Assembly: GCA_000469685.2 (NCBI GenBank)
Contig: LS997564.1
Location: forward strand, 11,572,091 to 11,636,090
Source of the DNA: Haemonchus contortus
Taxonomy: Eukaryota > Nematoda > Chromadorea > Rhabditida > Trichostrongylidae
Direction of reading: 5' to 3'
Length of the DNA stretch: 64,000 nt
The stretch's first letter is position 1. Each line of letters starts with the position of its first letter. Positions 24,920 through 37,220 of the stretch are shown piece after piece. The notes below the pieces were generated by a model. The model was not told where the DNA came from. It saw only the letters and a list, made by a program, of their open reading frames with translations, and did no database searches. The position numbers were made by a program, and so were the translations under genes.

Positions 24920-26641
24920 ATCTTTTCTTTAATAAAACCAATAAATAACAGTTTGAACTTGGCTCTACTTTTCTTACTCTGTATTTTCAAATTTGTCTGA
25001 AATTCAATCTGATTTGATCTTCCAAATAATTAACGAATCTAAATAGCCGGGAATGTGTAGTCACCAGATTGATTCAGTGAATCCTGCTGATCTGACCTGA
25101 TTATACTGCTGTGTTCTTCCGCAAAGTAACCCTCCCGAAAACTATCAATCGCATCTCGATTATTTACATGACTTCCATGCCGTACACATGTGATATAGAA
25201 ATCTTGTCCATATAGGTAAAAGCCGTTTGTCAGCAATTCTGGGAATAGCTTGGGCAACAAGCGATCTGAGTTCTGTTGAGGCATTCCGTCCATGACCTTG
25301 TCATTTGTGCTGAGATCTGATCAATCCGCCTAGGCAATGTAATGATCCCGTGTCGTCTCTTCCTCACATTTCGCATGAATAGTGACTTGCACCAATATTC
25401 GGACGAACTCTTGTTTTCTGAGGTATATCCACTCTTTGGTTTGTTGAAGCCTTCTATTCGCTTCATGATGCCACTCAAATCGGTCAATTGGTCAAAAAAG
25501 ATCTTGCTTGGCTCCTTCTTTCAGAGTACTTTCACTGCATCATTCAACCCATGGATGTCCAAAAAACTCGTTCAGCCATAACTTTCTGTGACAACTGGTA
25601 TTTTTTGCGCATTACCTAGCTTTTTTCTAAGGATGGTATTGTTTCCTGGACCAATTTTTATGCGGTGCATTCTCGTGAATCGGTTAGAATGCTATCTGAG
25701 TAAATTAACCCCCTACGAGATCGATGACCGACAGAAATCACCACTTTCATGGTTCTGATTTCACAATCGACCATAGAAAAAGTAACAAATTGCCCGTTCC
25801 GAATACAGGTTAACGAGCCCATTCGCATCCCGTAGCGAACATTACCCGTCAAACTCATTAGTGCTTATAGTAAGGGATCGTTAGGTGGCAGTAAGGGATT
25901 GTAGGTTCGAGCGCCTCATCTGAGCAGCAGACCATTTCTATCCGTTGAGCCATCTGAAGACAACCCATCTTCATCACTTTCCCCTTCTCAGGCAAATCGA
26001 TGAAGTCAACAGGTTTTATTGAAGTTTTCATCGCGTTCGGTTACGCTTTTTATGATTCTTCGTTTTCTTACCGCTCGTGACTTAGCCATTCCTACTTCTT
26101 CAGCCCCTCTGAATTCAAAAGTTTTTCAATTTTCAAATCAAGGCTTCATCTCTGTTTCTTTCCGGATACCAGAGCCAGAGTTTTCTTATTGTTAACAAGT
26201 TTCACTGATCTCAATTTGTTAAACTTTACTTCGATTATTTCATCCCTCTTCACCCTGGCCTCATATTTGTAATATTTGAACCATACCCTCTCAGGCTGGA
26301 GCCAGGAATAGAAGTGGGCTGCGGCTGAATCTGTAGAGGGGATCGACTCCTACAATGAAAAGCTTTTTCAAAAGATGTATACCTTTTTCAAAATACTGTT
26401 CAGTAGCTGTAGTCGGTAGGTATTATTACCTGTCCCCTAATTCAAATTGTTCAAGTTTGGTGATTCCATTCTATTCTTTTCTCATATTGGAGCTATTAAA
26501 TAAGTCAATCAGATTGCTCGGTGAGGAACGTTTCTGTAGACCATTTTGGATAGAAATCGTTGTAGTAAGACAGTGAAAAAGGCTAAAAAGCCTTTTGTCA
26601 GGCCATAACCCCGACTTTTTAATGTGTCTAATCACACTGAA

Positions 26642-26925
26642 GGGCGGAGGTGGTGTAGTGGAAAGTGGCGCACTATATCACATGCACGGTCAGGGGTCGA
26701 ATCCCGGATCGATGTCCGCCCAGGCCAACCAAACCTTCCATCCTCCGGGGTCGGTGAATTGGTACCAGACTCGTCTGGGAGGATAAAAGCACTGACTTGT
26801 ACATCGGCAGGCCACCGCAAGTCTCTGTGTAGGCCACATACGCACTCATGATGCCACTACGATTCTGAATGGAAGTCGAGTGCGGGTGCGCATCCCTCAG
26901 ACGGGATTGATTAACGCCAAAAACT
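26642..26925 (+). mobile_element. tRNA-derived SINE, best preserved copy
   Basis: Head 26,642-26,721 has a perfect 7 bp acceptor-like stem: GGGCGGA (26,642-26,648) with TCCGCCC (26,715-26,721). It has an A-box-like TGGTGTAGTGGAAAG and a B-box-like GGGTCGAATCCC. The body follows with CAGGCCAACCAAACCTTCCA, CAGACTCGTCTGGGAGGATA and GGCCACCGCAAGTC, and ends GACGGGATTGATTAACGCC. This copy serves well as the family reference. No protein is encoded, as expected for a pol III SINE. Confidence 0.9.
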
Positions 26926-29900
26926 TTATCCATTTACTTTAATCACACTGAAGACACTTCCTTGTGAATTCGACAATGGCCCATTCACTCGTTAGTCAAG
27001 TCACTGCCGGTGGTGGTTTCCGGTTCAAACTGCAACCTTCATAAACTAGTGTAGCACTTCTCCTAGCTGTAGAATGTGCCATAAAATGTGCGCCTGTCGC
27101 CAGTGTTTCGAAACGGATGACGCTATTTATCGACCTTCGGCTCCTTCACTGGATTCTCTTCGTTCTCATCTTAACTTGCCGCTTACCTTTGCCGTTACCA
27201 ATTCTGGATCATTCCATTTTTTCAAGTTTTCCAGTTCAGAACACCTTTTTCAAGTTTGCTTCTTTTCGGATGCATTCTCTCGTGAATGGATTGATCTAGG
27301 AGTTAGTTGAAACTTTATTCCTTGAGGGAGCCGTTTTGGGAGCCCCTAGAGATCAATTTGCTCCAGTATACTGCAAATTGAGCTTTGTCATCGCTTATGC
27401 TTTTGAGGATAATGAAGCCCCGTGAAGGCTCAAACATTCAAAGGTCCCGGGAAGAATTAGGAAACGGAGATAGATCTGAACACCGTTGGGTGTAGGAGGA
27501 GAAATACTCCCATCCCAGCTGTGGGTTGAATGTTTGTTTGGCACCCACATTCCACGGGGGACTATTTCTAGGAAAATATACATTTTTCGGGATGAGTACT
27601 TGTTAGATGATCGCATCCTTCAACAGCTGCTCGGTATTTGCTTGTTTTTGTCCATTGTACTGCTTCCTCCCCAATCTCTATTGATTGGCTAAATCATCAT
27701 ATTTTTGCTTCATTACAGCCACGTTTGCTATGTTTTCCTCCTTCCCCTTCCCTCTCTTCGTTTTAATTCAGACATTTTCATAAATTTTCAGTCCCTTTTT
27801 TTGGCTATTGCGAAATGAATGGGGCGTTCCTTCATAATGTCGAAATCTCATGCTTTTTTCATGGGGAATTGAAGTTTTTCCGTATTTATTGAAGATATCA
27901 GTTACAGCCTGAATCATCGACGATTAGTATTACTAGGATATGCACGTTTACAGTACGATAGGTATCTCTGATACAGGGTGGTCCAGTTGATTGGTCAATG
28001 TCCAAAACCGAATCGAAATTCGACGGTGGAGGTCCTCGGGTATCAATTTGGCATGGCAGAAATTGAGGGCCTGGGGATATTAAAAAGTAGTTCTCATTTT
28101 CTTTGAAGGGCAATAATTTTTTAAATTTATCTTATTTATTCTAATTGGTTTTGACTCTCCCATTTTTCAACTTATGTTCGAATTTACTTTCTCGTATTGA
28201 AGCTATGGGCGCTCTGAGAGGTGCTCCTGCTCCCATCATCTGTGGGTGATAATGCCCAGGTTCCCGAAGTGACCCATCGCTCATTAGCTACATTTTCATC
28301 ATTTTCAATCAAAATTTTCCCGAGGAGCTAGTAAAAAAAGGCTAAATTACAGAAAGATCGCAGATCCTGACCGATCCATCTGCCCGCTCGCTTTTCAATA
28401 CAGATGGATCTAAAATTGTAAAGGTGAAAGGCTCCTAACGCCCCATATGTAAATGGTGGCAAAAACTGTTACGAGCTGAAAGAGGTGCACCATATGGTTC
28501 AATCAGTGGCTCATAAAATTTTATTTCCCGGTCATAAGGGCGTCAGGTCTGGTGCAAATGCGATTACTGAGCAGGTGTGACTATGGAGCTGCAGGTAGAT
28601 AAGGACGATCCCACCATTTTACTAGCAGAACAGAACAAAGTTGCAACTATTCCGGTGTTTTAAGATCCGAACTTCCCCCGCATCGTTTCTCGGGCTCTTC
28701 AAACCACCTGTTTGTTGTCGTTGTTTGCATGTTTGTTCATTTGTTGATTCTTTCTTGCTTGTTGGTGGTCATGTCCTGCTCTGAACACGTCATGTTCGCG
28801 GGTTCCATACCAATCCCCAACGTTGTTATCGGGGACATATTTGCTAATTTTTGTGCAACAGACGCAAAAAACTTAGAGTGAGGCCCCATTGAGTGCAAGA
28901 GTATACCCAGGCGTCCCATATAGCTAATCCGACTGGACTACTATTTCCTTTTTAGAAAGTCTGCAGCAGATTAGATCTTTCATCTGATGATCTGGGCCAT
29001 CCGTGGCTGTTGCCTGTACATTCTACTGGAGTTTTTAACACTTGACCCTCGGTAAAGCACCCATGCATGTTTTCTCCATCATTAATTCTTATCAGGCAAT
29101 AAAGAATTCCTACCATTACCAGCTGTAGCACACGTGATGAGGATTAAAGGACAGGTTAGTGGGGGTGTGTGGGAGGAAGGGGAAGGATTCCCGTGCGGCA
29201 TGCCACGTCGAGAGATGGCTAGGGATGGTTTCTTTCATGTTCTCATGAACATGGATATTTCTCAACTGTGAAGTCGACTTTGCGACCCGAGCAAATTCTT
29301 GCTTCGAGTTCGTACCGGAAGAAGTTCCTGATGGGAAACAAGTTCGACAGTAACAGGATTCTGTGTAACACGATTAAAGGCGAATCTTCCATTGGCATTA
29401 CCCCATTCAACGTGATCAATTTTGCAATTTGGAGAGTTTAATAAAAGCTAGATCTAAAAATTGAGAGCATATTCATATTTTATTTTTTGCCAACCTAAAC
29501 AGCCAATGAGGCGAAGAGGAAAGATTAGCTAACCAACTTTGCGCTGTCTGTGGGCCACCTCGGCCTCCCTGGGGGTGTATCTTTAAATCTTGCAACTTTC
29601 TTTTGCTTCGCCCTATTTGACGTTTATGGAATCAGTAATGGAGTGAATGTAATAAAAGCGAATTGGTAGTACGTTTGGGCGATCTCCACTCGTTCCCCCA
29701 TTCCAGCCTACAATGCCAAATTGTTGGTAGGGCCATAAAATATCAATGGAGCCAATAAGCACTGAATACATTGGCTTCAGTAAGGTTTTGTAGTCTTATC
29801 TACGGGGTTCATGTCATAAAGGAAAGAATTTATTGAGAATTCTTTGAGAGGGTTCGAGAAGTAAACTTTTTACAACCACATGGGTTCCCCTGGCCAGATT

Positions 29901-30961
29901 TCCTACGTGTACCTATTTTCTCGCATTTGTTAGGTCTGAGGTAGTGGTGTGATAGTTTCTCAGTCCGAAATGAATACGTCCATCTTTTTTTTCTTTGTAA
30001 TTTCGCGCTCATTGCCTTGGACATACTGCCAGATACTCATTAGTAAGACCCCATACTCACCACTGAACTTCATTTAGAACTAATTAGTTTTGGTATGTCT
30101 CCGTTGCAATCTCATTCCCTCTAATATACGAATACAGCCATGACCTGGTTTGGAGCAGTCTAATTCTACAGGAGCAGAGCTCGTGCTAAGCCAGTATCTG
30201 CAACGACCGTCACGGGAACACTTTCGCCATGTTTTCTGCTGGTGCCATGTGATGAATAGTTTCGCATCAGTTAAATCGATTAGCTATCCAGAACGATTCT
30301 TCATCGCCATACATGCTAACCAGTAGTAGAACAGGGATTCCCGTTTGGATCCATGAACCAGTTTAGGCCATATACTTCAGACAATGCAAGAAACAATAGC
30401 CAAGTGGAGTTCGAGGACCACCCATTGGTTAGCAACCAGCAACTGCGGCAAATCGCAGTGTTTCTGTTTTGCATGTTCTCTTTACTAATTTTGAGGCCCG
30501 GAAGTTGCAGTTCTTACCAATTTTTCCAAAAACGAGTTCACCACTGAACTAGTTGTTTTGAAAACCCGCACTACATAGCGTGATTACCGAGACGACCATA
30601 AAATCCCGGCCCAGAAAAAGGAACATGTTGTTCAAGCGAACAGCCATATCGTTAACTCGTCGGTTAAGATGGCCTCATATGGGAGCATCATGTTGCCATC
30701 GACTTCCTTTTCGAAATTACCAAACATCTGTACATCTTGTGTACTCCGGTAACTCCCTTCCGTATGGGTAGTTTCCTCAGTTTTCGAATTCTAACAAACT
30801 CTTCATTTTAACTCTGATTTCATATGAACTTCGAAAGGTTGTTAAGCACGAAGTAATGAGTTGAAATGAACTCATTCATAGAAAAAGAATACCGTCCCGT
30901 GGGAAGCAAACACACGCTTGTCTTCCATTTGGGACAACTGAATGGATGGGCCTTGGTTAGC
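26926..30961. other. Gene-free stretch
   Basis: No gene supported on either strand. At 27,973-28,000 an ACAGGGTGGTCCAGTTGATT motif resembles one end of a mariner-type transposon; no partner end was found. Confidence 0.4.
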
Positions 30962-31033
30962 TGGAGAAGTACCGATCTGGTTTTTGATTCTCGGAGCACG
31001 TGTACCTGATAGTGCACCACTTGCCACTACATC
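30962..31033 (-). repeat. SINE head fragment
   Basis: GATTCTCGGAGCACGTGTAC then ATAGTGCACCACTTGCCACT: the inverted tRNA-like head, without the body. Confidence 0.55.
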
Positions 31034-32352
31034 TTGGGCAGGGCTTGTAAATATGCGACAATTAAAAATTCCGAGGTTGTGAATTTTAACAATTCGCGAC
31101 GCGTTTCCTAGGCTATTTGTAGATGACGGTAAAGCTTTTGTTCTTCACATGTTTTGAAGGGAGTGAGGGCCAAGCGAGGGAGGGGCACAGGAATTCCGGT
31201 GACCTTAAAACTTTCAATCTTAGTCGGATTGATCACTTTCCTCATCTTTAGCCTGCTTGTGAGATGAATTTCTCATTCGTTCTCTTCGCTGACTTCGTAA
31301 TGTACGGAAAACTGCGACAAGCCGGCCGGTCGTATTCATCTGTTGGCAGATACTTGAGCTGTTTGGACTAAGGCGTTGCTCTGGTTTTCACAGCTTTTTC
31401 TACCCGTCAACTACCCCTCAACTCACACAAAGGCATAACACTCAAGTTTTTTCCGGCTTACTAACTGGACAACCCTTTCACAGGGTTTGTTATACTGCTT
31501 TTTCAGACAATAAACACCAAAGGAATGTTCGCACGGTTAAATTGTCATGTTGGTGGATGGGTTTCTGGGTTCCATACAGCTGTTCCTAATATTGTTTCTT
31601 AATAATATTATCTTCGATAACCACAACTTATTTGCTACTTCTGCTATCTGCAAATCATTAAAAATCAGCCTAAGAAATATGTTTTGTCTGTTGTTGTGGG
31701 TGTCTGGTTTGTGTGGGTTAAAAAATTATGGAAGAGAGCGAGAAGTTGGGAAGGTTAGCTATCTATTTGAATTGAGCGTATGGGAACGACCGAAGAAATG
31801 GATGGCAGCGGTTTCTAACTATTCGCCTAACACCCCAGTTCCATCCAACAGTAAATATTGCAATCAGTTTCCCTTAAACGACCTTGACAGCTCAATGCCC
31901 TTGTCCTAGGGTCTGAACTGGAATTTGGTACTAATAAAGCCAGCAGGGCTAGTTAAACGTCGCCGTTTGATGCTGTCATGAAGGCAGAAGTGCTTTGTTT
32001 GATGAATCATTGCCCATTCAGATTGTAAAGGAAACAGACAGTTTCCTTAACAACTGAATGTATACTTTTGGTCGGCTTGTTGATTTTTATTGATTGACTT
32101 TTTGTGACAAACTCGGTTACAGTCGGATATATCGATTTCCCGGATGTTGTTCCCCTTATTTGTCATCCTTTAGTTCCCATATTCCCATAATCTTCCCGTG
32201 AATAGAGTTCAGTGCTGAGGTGGGCAGGTTGTATGCTGCCTCATTGATGTACTTGCTCTGCTACATTTGCCATTGCCGCTTATCTATTACTTGTGTTAGA
32301 CTAGAAAAAGAAAATTTATGAAAAATTTTAAGTATAGAACAAGGTCCTACAG

Positions 32353-32570
32353 CGTTAATCATTCTCAATCCTGGGATTCGCCACGTCTTCAACTTGCAGT
32401 CAGAATCGAGGTGGGCTTAAATGCGTATGGCCCAGTACGACGACGTTTGGTGGCCAGCTGATGGATAAGTCGGTTCTTTTGTCCTCCCAAAAGGGGCCAG
32501 TACCAACTACCGATCCTGGAGAGCTGGAAGGCTCGTGCATGACAGTGCTCTGGCTGTCATTACACCACAT
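32353..32570 (-). mobile_element. SINE copy with internal deletion
   Basis: AGCGTTAATCATTCTCAATC, then TGGTGGCCAGCTGATGGA, GTCCTCCCAAAAGGGGCCAG, and the end CTGTCATTACACCACATCC. About 50 bases including the B box are missing, so this copy could not be transcribed by pol III from its own promoter. Confidence 0.7.
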
Positions 32571-32832
32571 CCAATTTGAATACAATTGCCCAAGTCCTTT
32601 TGCCCAGAAGTATACAATTTCTTCTCGATGCACCGAAGTCTTTTGTGAAAGTCATTCTGTAGACCAACTGATGTCTAATGATTTTTCGACTTTCCAGCAG
32701 GATCCAAATATTTGGCGTATTGAGAAGAAATTGATCGGCAGCTAGCATTTTCATCGTCGAATTCTTCGGCAATGACATAAATCATTATCCAATTGTTCGG
32801 CTGCATAGCTTTCCAGAGCTGTTTTACCACTT

Positions 32833-33455
32833 TCATTTCTCTCGCGAATCTTTTTCGTCTTTTTCGTTGTCCTTCGTCATAGAAAAGATTCCGTTTGCTA
32901 TGAAACTTGATAAATCGATATTATCTGGAATGTCGGTTACGAATACAAGCCGGAGCCTAAGCAGAGGTTGCTCCAAAAAGTTGAAACCCTTTGTATGAGT
33001 CCAGGTGGAGTCTAGGTGATAATCCGTTGGTTTTTCACCCATTAGCTGAACAACGGTTGGCATCTACTCAGGCAATTTCTATAGTGCTCCATAGCCTTCG
33101 TACACTCAACCGCAAAAACACCCAGCCCACAAAAACAAAAATAATGACTGTCGTGCTCACAGTAAACACCGGGAAAGTTGGGCCGCCTTGCTGGAGTTGC
33201 CTTCAGTCGCTTCATAACTGTAGTCAGTCAAATCGGCGAAAGCTTTTGATTCGAAGTCGACCGTTTTTGGCTCCAAATTACGACACCATCACGGAGTATA
33301 ACTTTATGCCTTGTGGCAGTCCTGTTTTCTGAGAAAAATACAGCACAATCGTCTCCAAGAGGTCGGAATTCAGAGAGGAGTAACAAAACTGCCTTTTCGG
33401 GGGAAAACGGCATGTTCAAAGGACATAAATCAACAGCACAGCGGCAATTCTTCAC
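32833..33455 (-). CDS. Possible coding remnant, unrecognised
   Basis: Two adjoining minus-strand frames look more protein-like than their surroundings. 33,455-33,045 has a single stop (TGA at about 33,228). After it comes an ACTACAG acceptor-like site, then a Cys-rich segment (VYCEHDSHYFCFCG, then CTKAMEHYRNCLSRC). 32,833-33,063 reads LRLVFVTDIPDN, DLSSFIANGIF and a charged tail. The same DNA has a third frame with a hydrophobic run (TTVIIFVFVGWVFL), and the plus strand is also open for 113 codons, so the region may simply be poor in stops. I do not recognise a family. Confidence 0.2.
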
Positions 33456-36102
33456 AGAAAATTCTCCCTTCTGACGTATCAGACATTGACGTTGCCCGCC
33501 CGGACAAGGCGTTTATTCTAGTGAATGTTGAAAATAGCGGAAGAAATTTTCTTCGGATATAAAGCACGATTTAAGAAGGTCTCCATGCTTCGGGAGCGGT
33601 ATCTGATGTCATCGAATCCTTTAGAGCGGGAATTTAACCGCTCCCAGCAGGACGACACTTGCTGTTCGGAGCATAGTCTGCAACATAACCTAGTCCTGCA
33701 TGATTTCACCTCTCAGAACTAACTTGAGAGACTCGAAGAGCGCCTTAATTTCTATTTTTCCAAAGCAGACTTCCAGGATGACGACCTTCTATGATAGGCC
33801 TTTGAATGCATTCATGTTGATGTTTCATTTATTTGGAAGTTAGGAGTTTCACTGATCATGACTCGTCTTTGTTCTCGGCGTATCCGTCGAAACTCTCAGC
33901 CGTTCTTAAGCAATTCCCTTCTCACCATGAGGTCTCCTACCCACCATCGTGAGTGAAGAAAAGATTACCTCTTAACTACGCCGCCAACGAAATTTTCGCC
34001 CACTCGTCTCTCAGGTTCTTTCAGAGAAATACTATTTCCCATTTACTGCTTGATTTAATTCTCGTGTTAGCGGCTATTGCCAGTATGACTAGGTGAGATT
34101 ACAATAAAGTAACTCAGCTCTGATAAATCTCCGGAGGCGCCATGAATTCGACTTCCGTCCAGAACAGCTGTGGCTCATTTGTAGTTGAATCTTAACACGG
34201 TCTAACGGTCGACTTTTAGGGCCTTCTTAATAATCATGTCACCGCTCAGATCTTGGGGGCTCATACGTTCGGTATCATTCAATGATCCTAGGCTCAACAA
34301 AGAGATGTTGAGATAGTTTAGCAGAGATGCGGGGATCTCTTGGTATTTTGTAGTTCGTAGCTCAAAACTAGTACATCTTTCTCACTATTTCGTTCATTTA
34401 TGAAGTAATTTTGCTGCAATCTTGCACGTTCCGATTTTCACTATGAATTTTTCATCTTACGCAATAAACCTACCTTATTTTATTATTAGCTACAATGAGA
34501 GGTGGCATTTTCACAACTTCCCTGAGCAACAGGATTCTTCCTCTGGATTTCCTTTTTCCAAGTGGTTAACCGCACTCAGGAGGGATCAAAGGCACCATGA
34601 GGGATTGGACTTGAGTGGCTTCGATTTTTTATTGCTCTCCAAAAAGAATCACCGTGATAAATTCAAGACTCCATCTTACTGAAGGACTTGGCCGACGATT
34701 CGTTCCTCCTACTTTCCGACAATCTCTTGAACTGTTAGTAGAAAGGTGTTCCGTGCGCATTCTTCTAGCGGACGGACGGCTTATCAGCCCATAACGTTCA
34801 CTTATCGCCACATCCTAGTCGTATTGCGTCTAGTAGATACGGTTTGTTCCCTTTTTCTACCTATTTCTTTCCGATCATCTCGACCTAAGCCGTCCATCTT
34901 TATTCTTTCCTGCAAATCAAATTGGTTCTTAGCAGATTGCTTTGACATTCGATAGCTTGATTGGAAATTGGAATCATTCAAGCACGACGGCTATCGCAGA
35001 TCTTGAGTGCTGGGCGTTGATAAATCTCTCTCTCCAATGTCTTTTTTCGTTTCAAGCTGCTGGCATGATAGATTAGTTGTAATCCCTGTCTATCTGGAAC
35101 GATAGAATGGTTGATTCCTCTCGATCGTAAAGTTCGTTCCGCTTTCTTTCTACAGGTGCTCCTTCACACTATACACTATATCGAACCACCATAGCAGGCC
35201 ATGGAAGGAACTAACTGGTAAGACGTATTTGATAGGCTGCGGAAACCGATTTGACATTAACCCCCATGGGCGGAAAGTCATACCATGGTCTCTGGTCAAT
35301 TGGTCATGGATGCGCCACAAATCTCGCCAGTTAATCATAGTAATCTGCCCCGTTTGACACCATTAACTAGCGCCTGCCTTCCTTCTCAATGTCACAGTCT
35401 CTGTTCACATATTCATTCCTGCCTCGATCATTCCCTATTCATCCTCCAAATTCCCTAGCACAATTTAATGACTTCTTTAGGAGTTTTTCTCACTAGTTCT
35501 CTAGAAAACGTCAGTGACAATTGTGGCGGGTGTCAATCATATACCCGGAGACGGCCATGGCTTTGCTATGGGAGATTTCTCAATCCATGACAATGTCAAT
35601 TCCTTTTTGTTAATGTGAAACAAGTAGTTCCCTTCACTTTTCAGTGGCATTTCTGGTTGTAATATTCTGTCAGTAATAGCCGTTTTTCAATAAACTGTGA
35701 GTCATTTTCCACTTCTGAACGGAATGTGTTCCGAGAGCGATCGTCAACCATGATAGCGCCATGCACCACAGTGCGATATTCATCTTTCAAGGGGAAAAAC
35801 CCTACATTCGCCGCCGATATTGCTCTTGTGCTATTCTATTATATTTTTATTCTATTGTCGTTCTAAACCGCTTTTTCGAGCTGATTTTCCCTTCGCAAGG
35901 AGCTACTGAGGGCAACGATAAACGATAAACTACCACTACATTCATGTTCCCTGGCTCGTAATCCACTCTAGCTAGGGAACTTGTTACAAATGGAATGGAG
36001 CAATCGATCTCACATCACTAGAACCAACTAGAACACAAGTGTTTCTGTTTTTATTATGTCATATATATCACTATTTGTTACTACAAAGAATACATTATAG
36101 AG

Positions 36103-36380
36103 GGCGGAGGTGATGCTGAGGCAAGAGGCGTGCTATCACACACGCACTGTCATGGGTTCGAATCCCGGATCGATATCCGCCTTGGCCAACCAAGCCTTCA
36201 ATCCCTGCGGGGTCGGTTAACTGGTAAAGGGCTGGTCTGGGAGGATAGAGGCACTGACTTGTACACCGGCTGGCAACCGCAAATTATTGTATAGTCCACG
36301 TACGCATTCAATACGCCACTACTATTCTGAATGAAAACCGAATGCGGGGCGCATCCCTCAGACGGATTGATTTAGGCCCC
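36103..36380 (+). mobile_element. SINE copy, near full length
   Basis: Head GGGCGGAGGTGATGCTGAGG with an excellent B box GGGTTCGAATCCC, then GATATCCGCCTTGGCCAACC, GGGGTCGGTTAACTGG and GCATCCCTCAGACGGATTGA. The acceptor stem GGGCGGA/TCCGCC is still paired. The A box is altered (GATGCTGAGG for GGTGTAGTGG). Confidence 0.85.
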
Positions 36381-36528
36381 AAAATTTAATCCCTTATTTA
36401 GTATACGTTATCAATCTACCTGAAGAAATCTCCATTCAGATTGATGAATCCAGTTCACTATTACTTACGGCCTCGAATTTACTGATTTAACTTACCGTGG
36501 GGGTCCTACTCTATGGTATACACCGATA

Positions 36529-37220
36529 TTATGTTGGTAATAACGGACCAACAAAGTTAGAATAGAACTCAGTGCCTGTGTTAATGCTCGAACTGTCATC
36601 TGATCCGTTGAGTTCTTTCCTTTGGAGTCTGTAATTGCAATCGGAAGATGTGCAGCTTGAGCGCCTTATGTTGCAGTCCCCGCAGCAGCTCCTGGAAGTA
36701 GAACCGTATGCCAAGGGCAAATCGGGTCTACGGAATGTTCCATGCACTATATTGTCACCGAAAAGAACGTCACCCAACTGATTACCTTTTCTTATCAAGT
36801 AAACTGAAACCGGCCTCATCGGGCTACCGGCACATTGATCAGAGATGCAGGGCCTGACTATACAGGCAGGGCAGAATTCGATCCCAAGTGCATTTTGGGT
36901 ACACGAGCCAGCGGGGCGCATTCCTTTGGGCGATAAGCGAATTCCACTGCTTCATGGGTTTTGCCCTTCAGAAGCTGCAATTCCTTTTTTTTCAAATCAT
37001 CCCGATCAACAGGAGAGGAGCGGGGCAGGCAAGTATGCAACGGCTGTGGCACTGAGCAGCAGCGTGGAGTGGTGATCCATCACGAACAGAACAATCGATT
37101 CCCCGAGGAACGTCATCGGCGACACGTCGGCGTTCATTTCCACCTCCTGATTCACTTTCACCGTCATCATCATTATGACAGCTGTCCTCTGGGCAATATG
37201 TATGTCATGTATTCCCCCTG
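36529..37220 (-). CDS. Possible cysteine-rich protein fragment, unrecognised
   Basis: The minus frame 36,529-36,921 (about 130 codons) has two cysteine clusters: FCPACIVRPCISDQCAG and SCCGDCNIRRSSCTSSDCN. A GTAATC donor follows the first (VSVYLIRK) and a CTTCCAG acceptor precedes the second, so they could be separate exons. Upstream, 37,008-37,215 in another frame reads YCPEDSCHNDDDGES and later AQCHSRCILACPAP. The spacing resembles small secreted Cys-rich proteins, but I cannot name a family and see no start, signal peptide or poly(A) site that fits. Confidence 0.25.

Noticed and set aside
31547..31909. 120-codon plus-strand ORF with hydrophobic start
   Set aside because: No recognised family, no acceptor before it and no poly(A) or neighbouring exon that fits.
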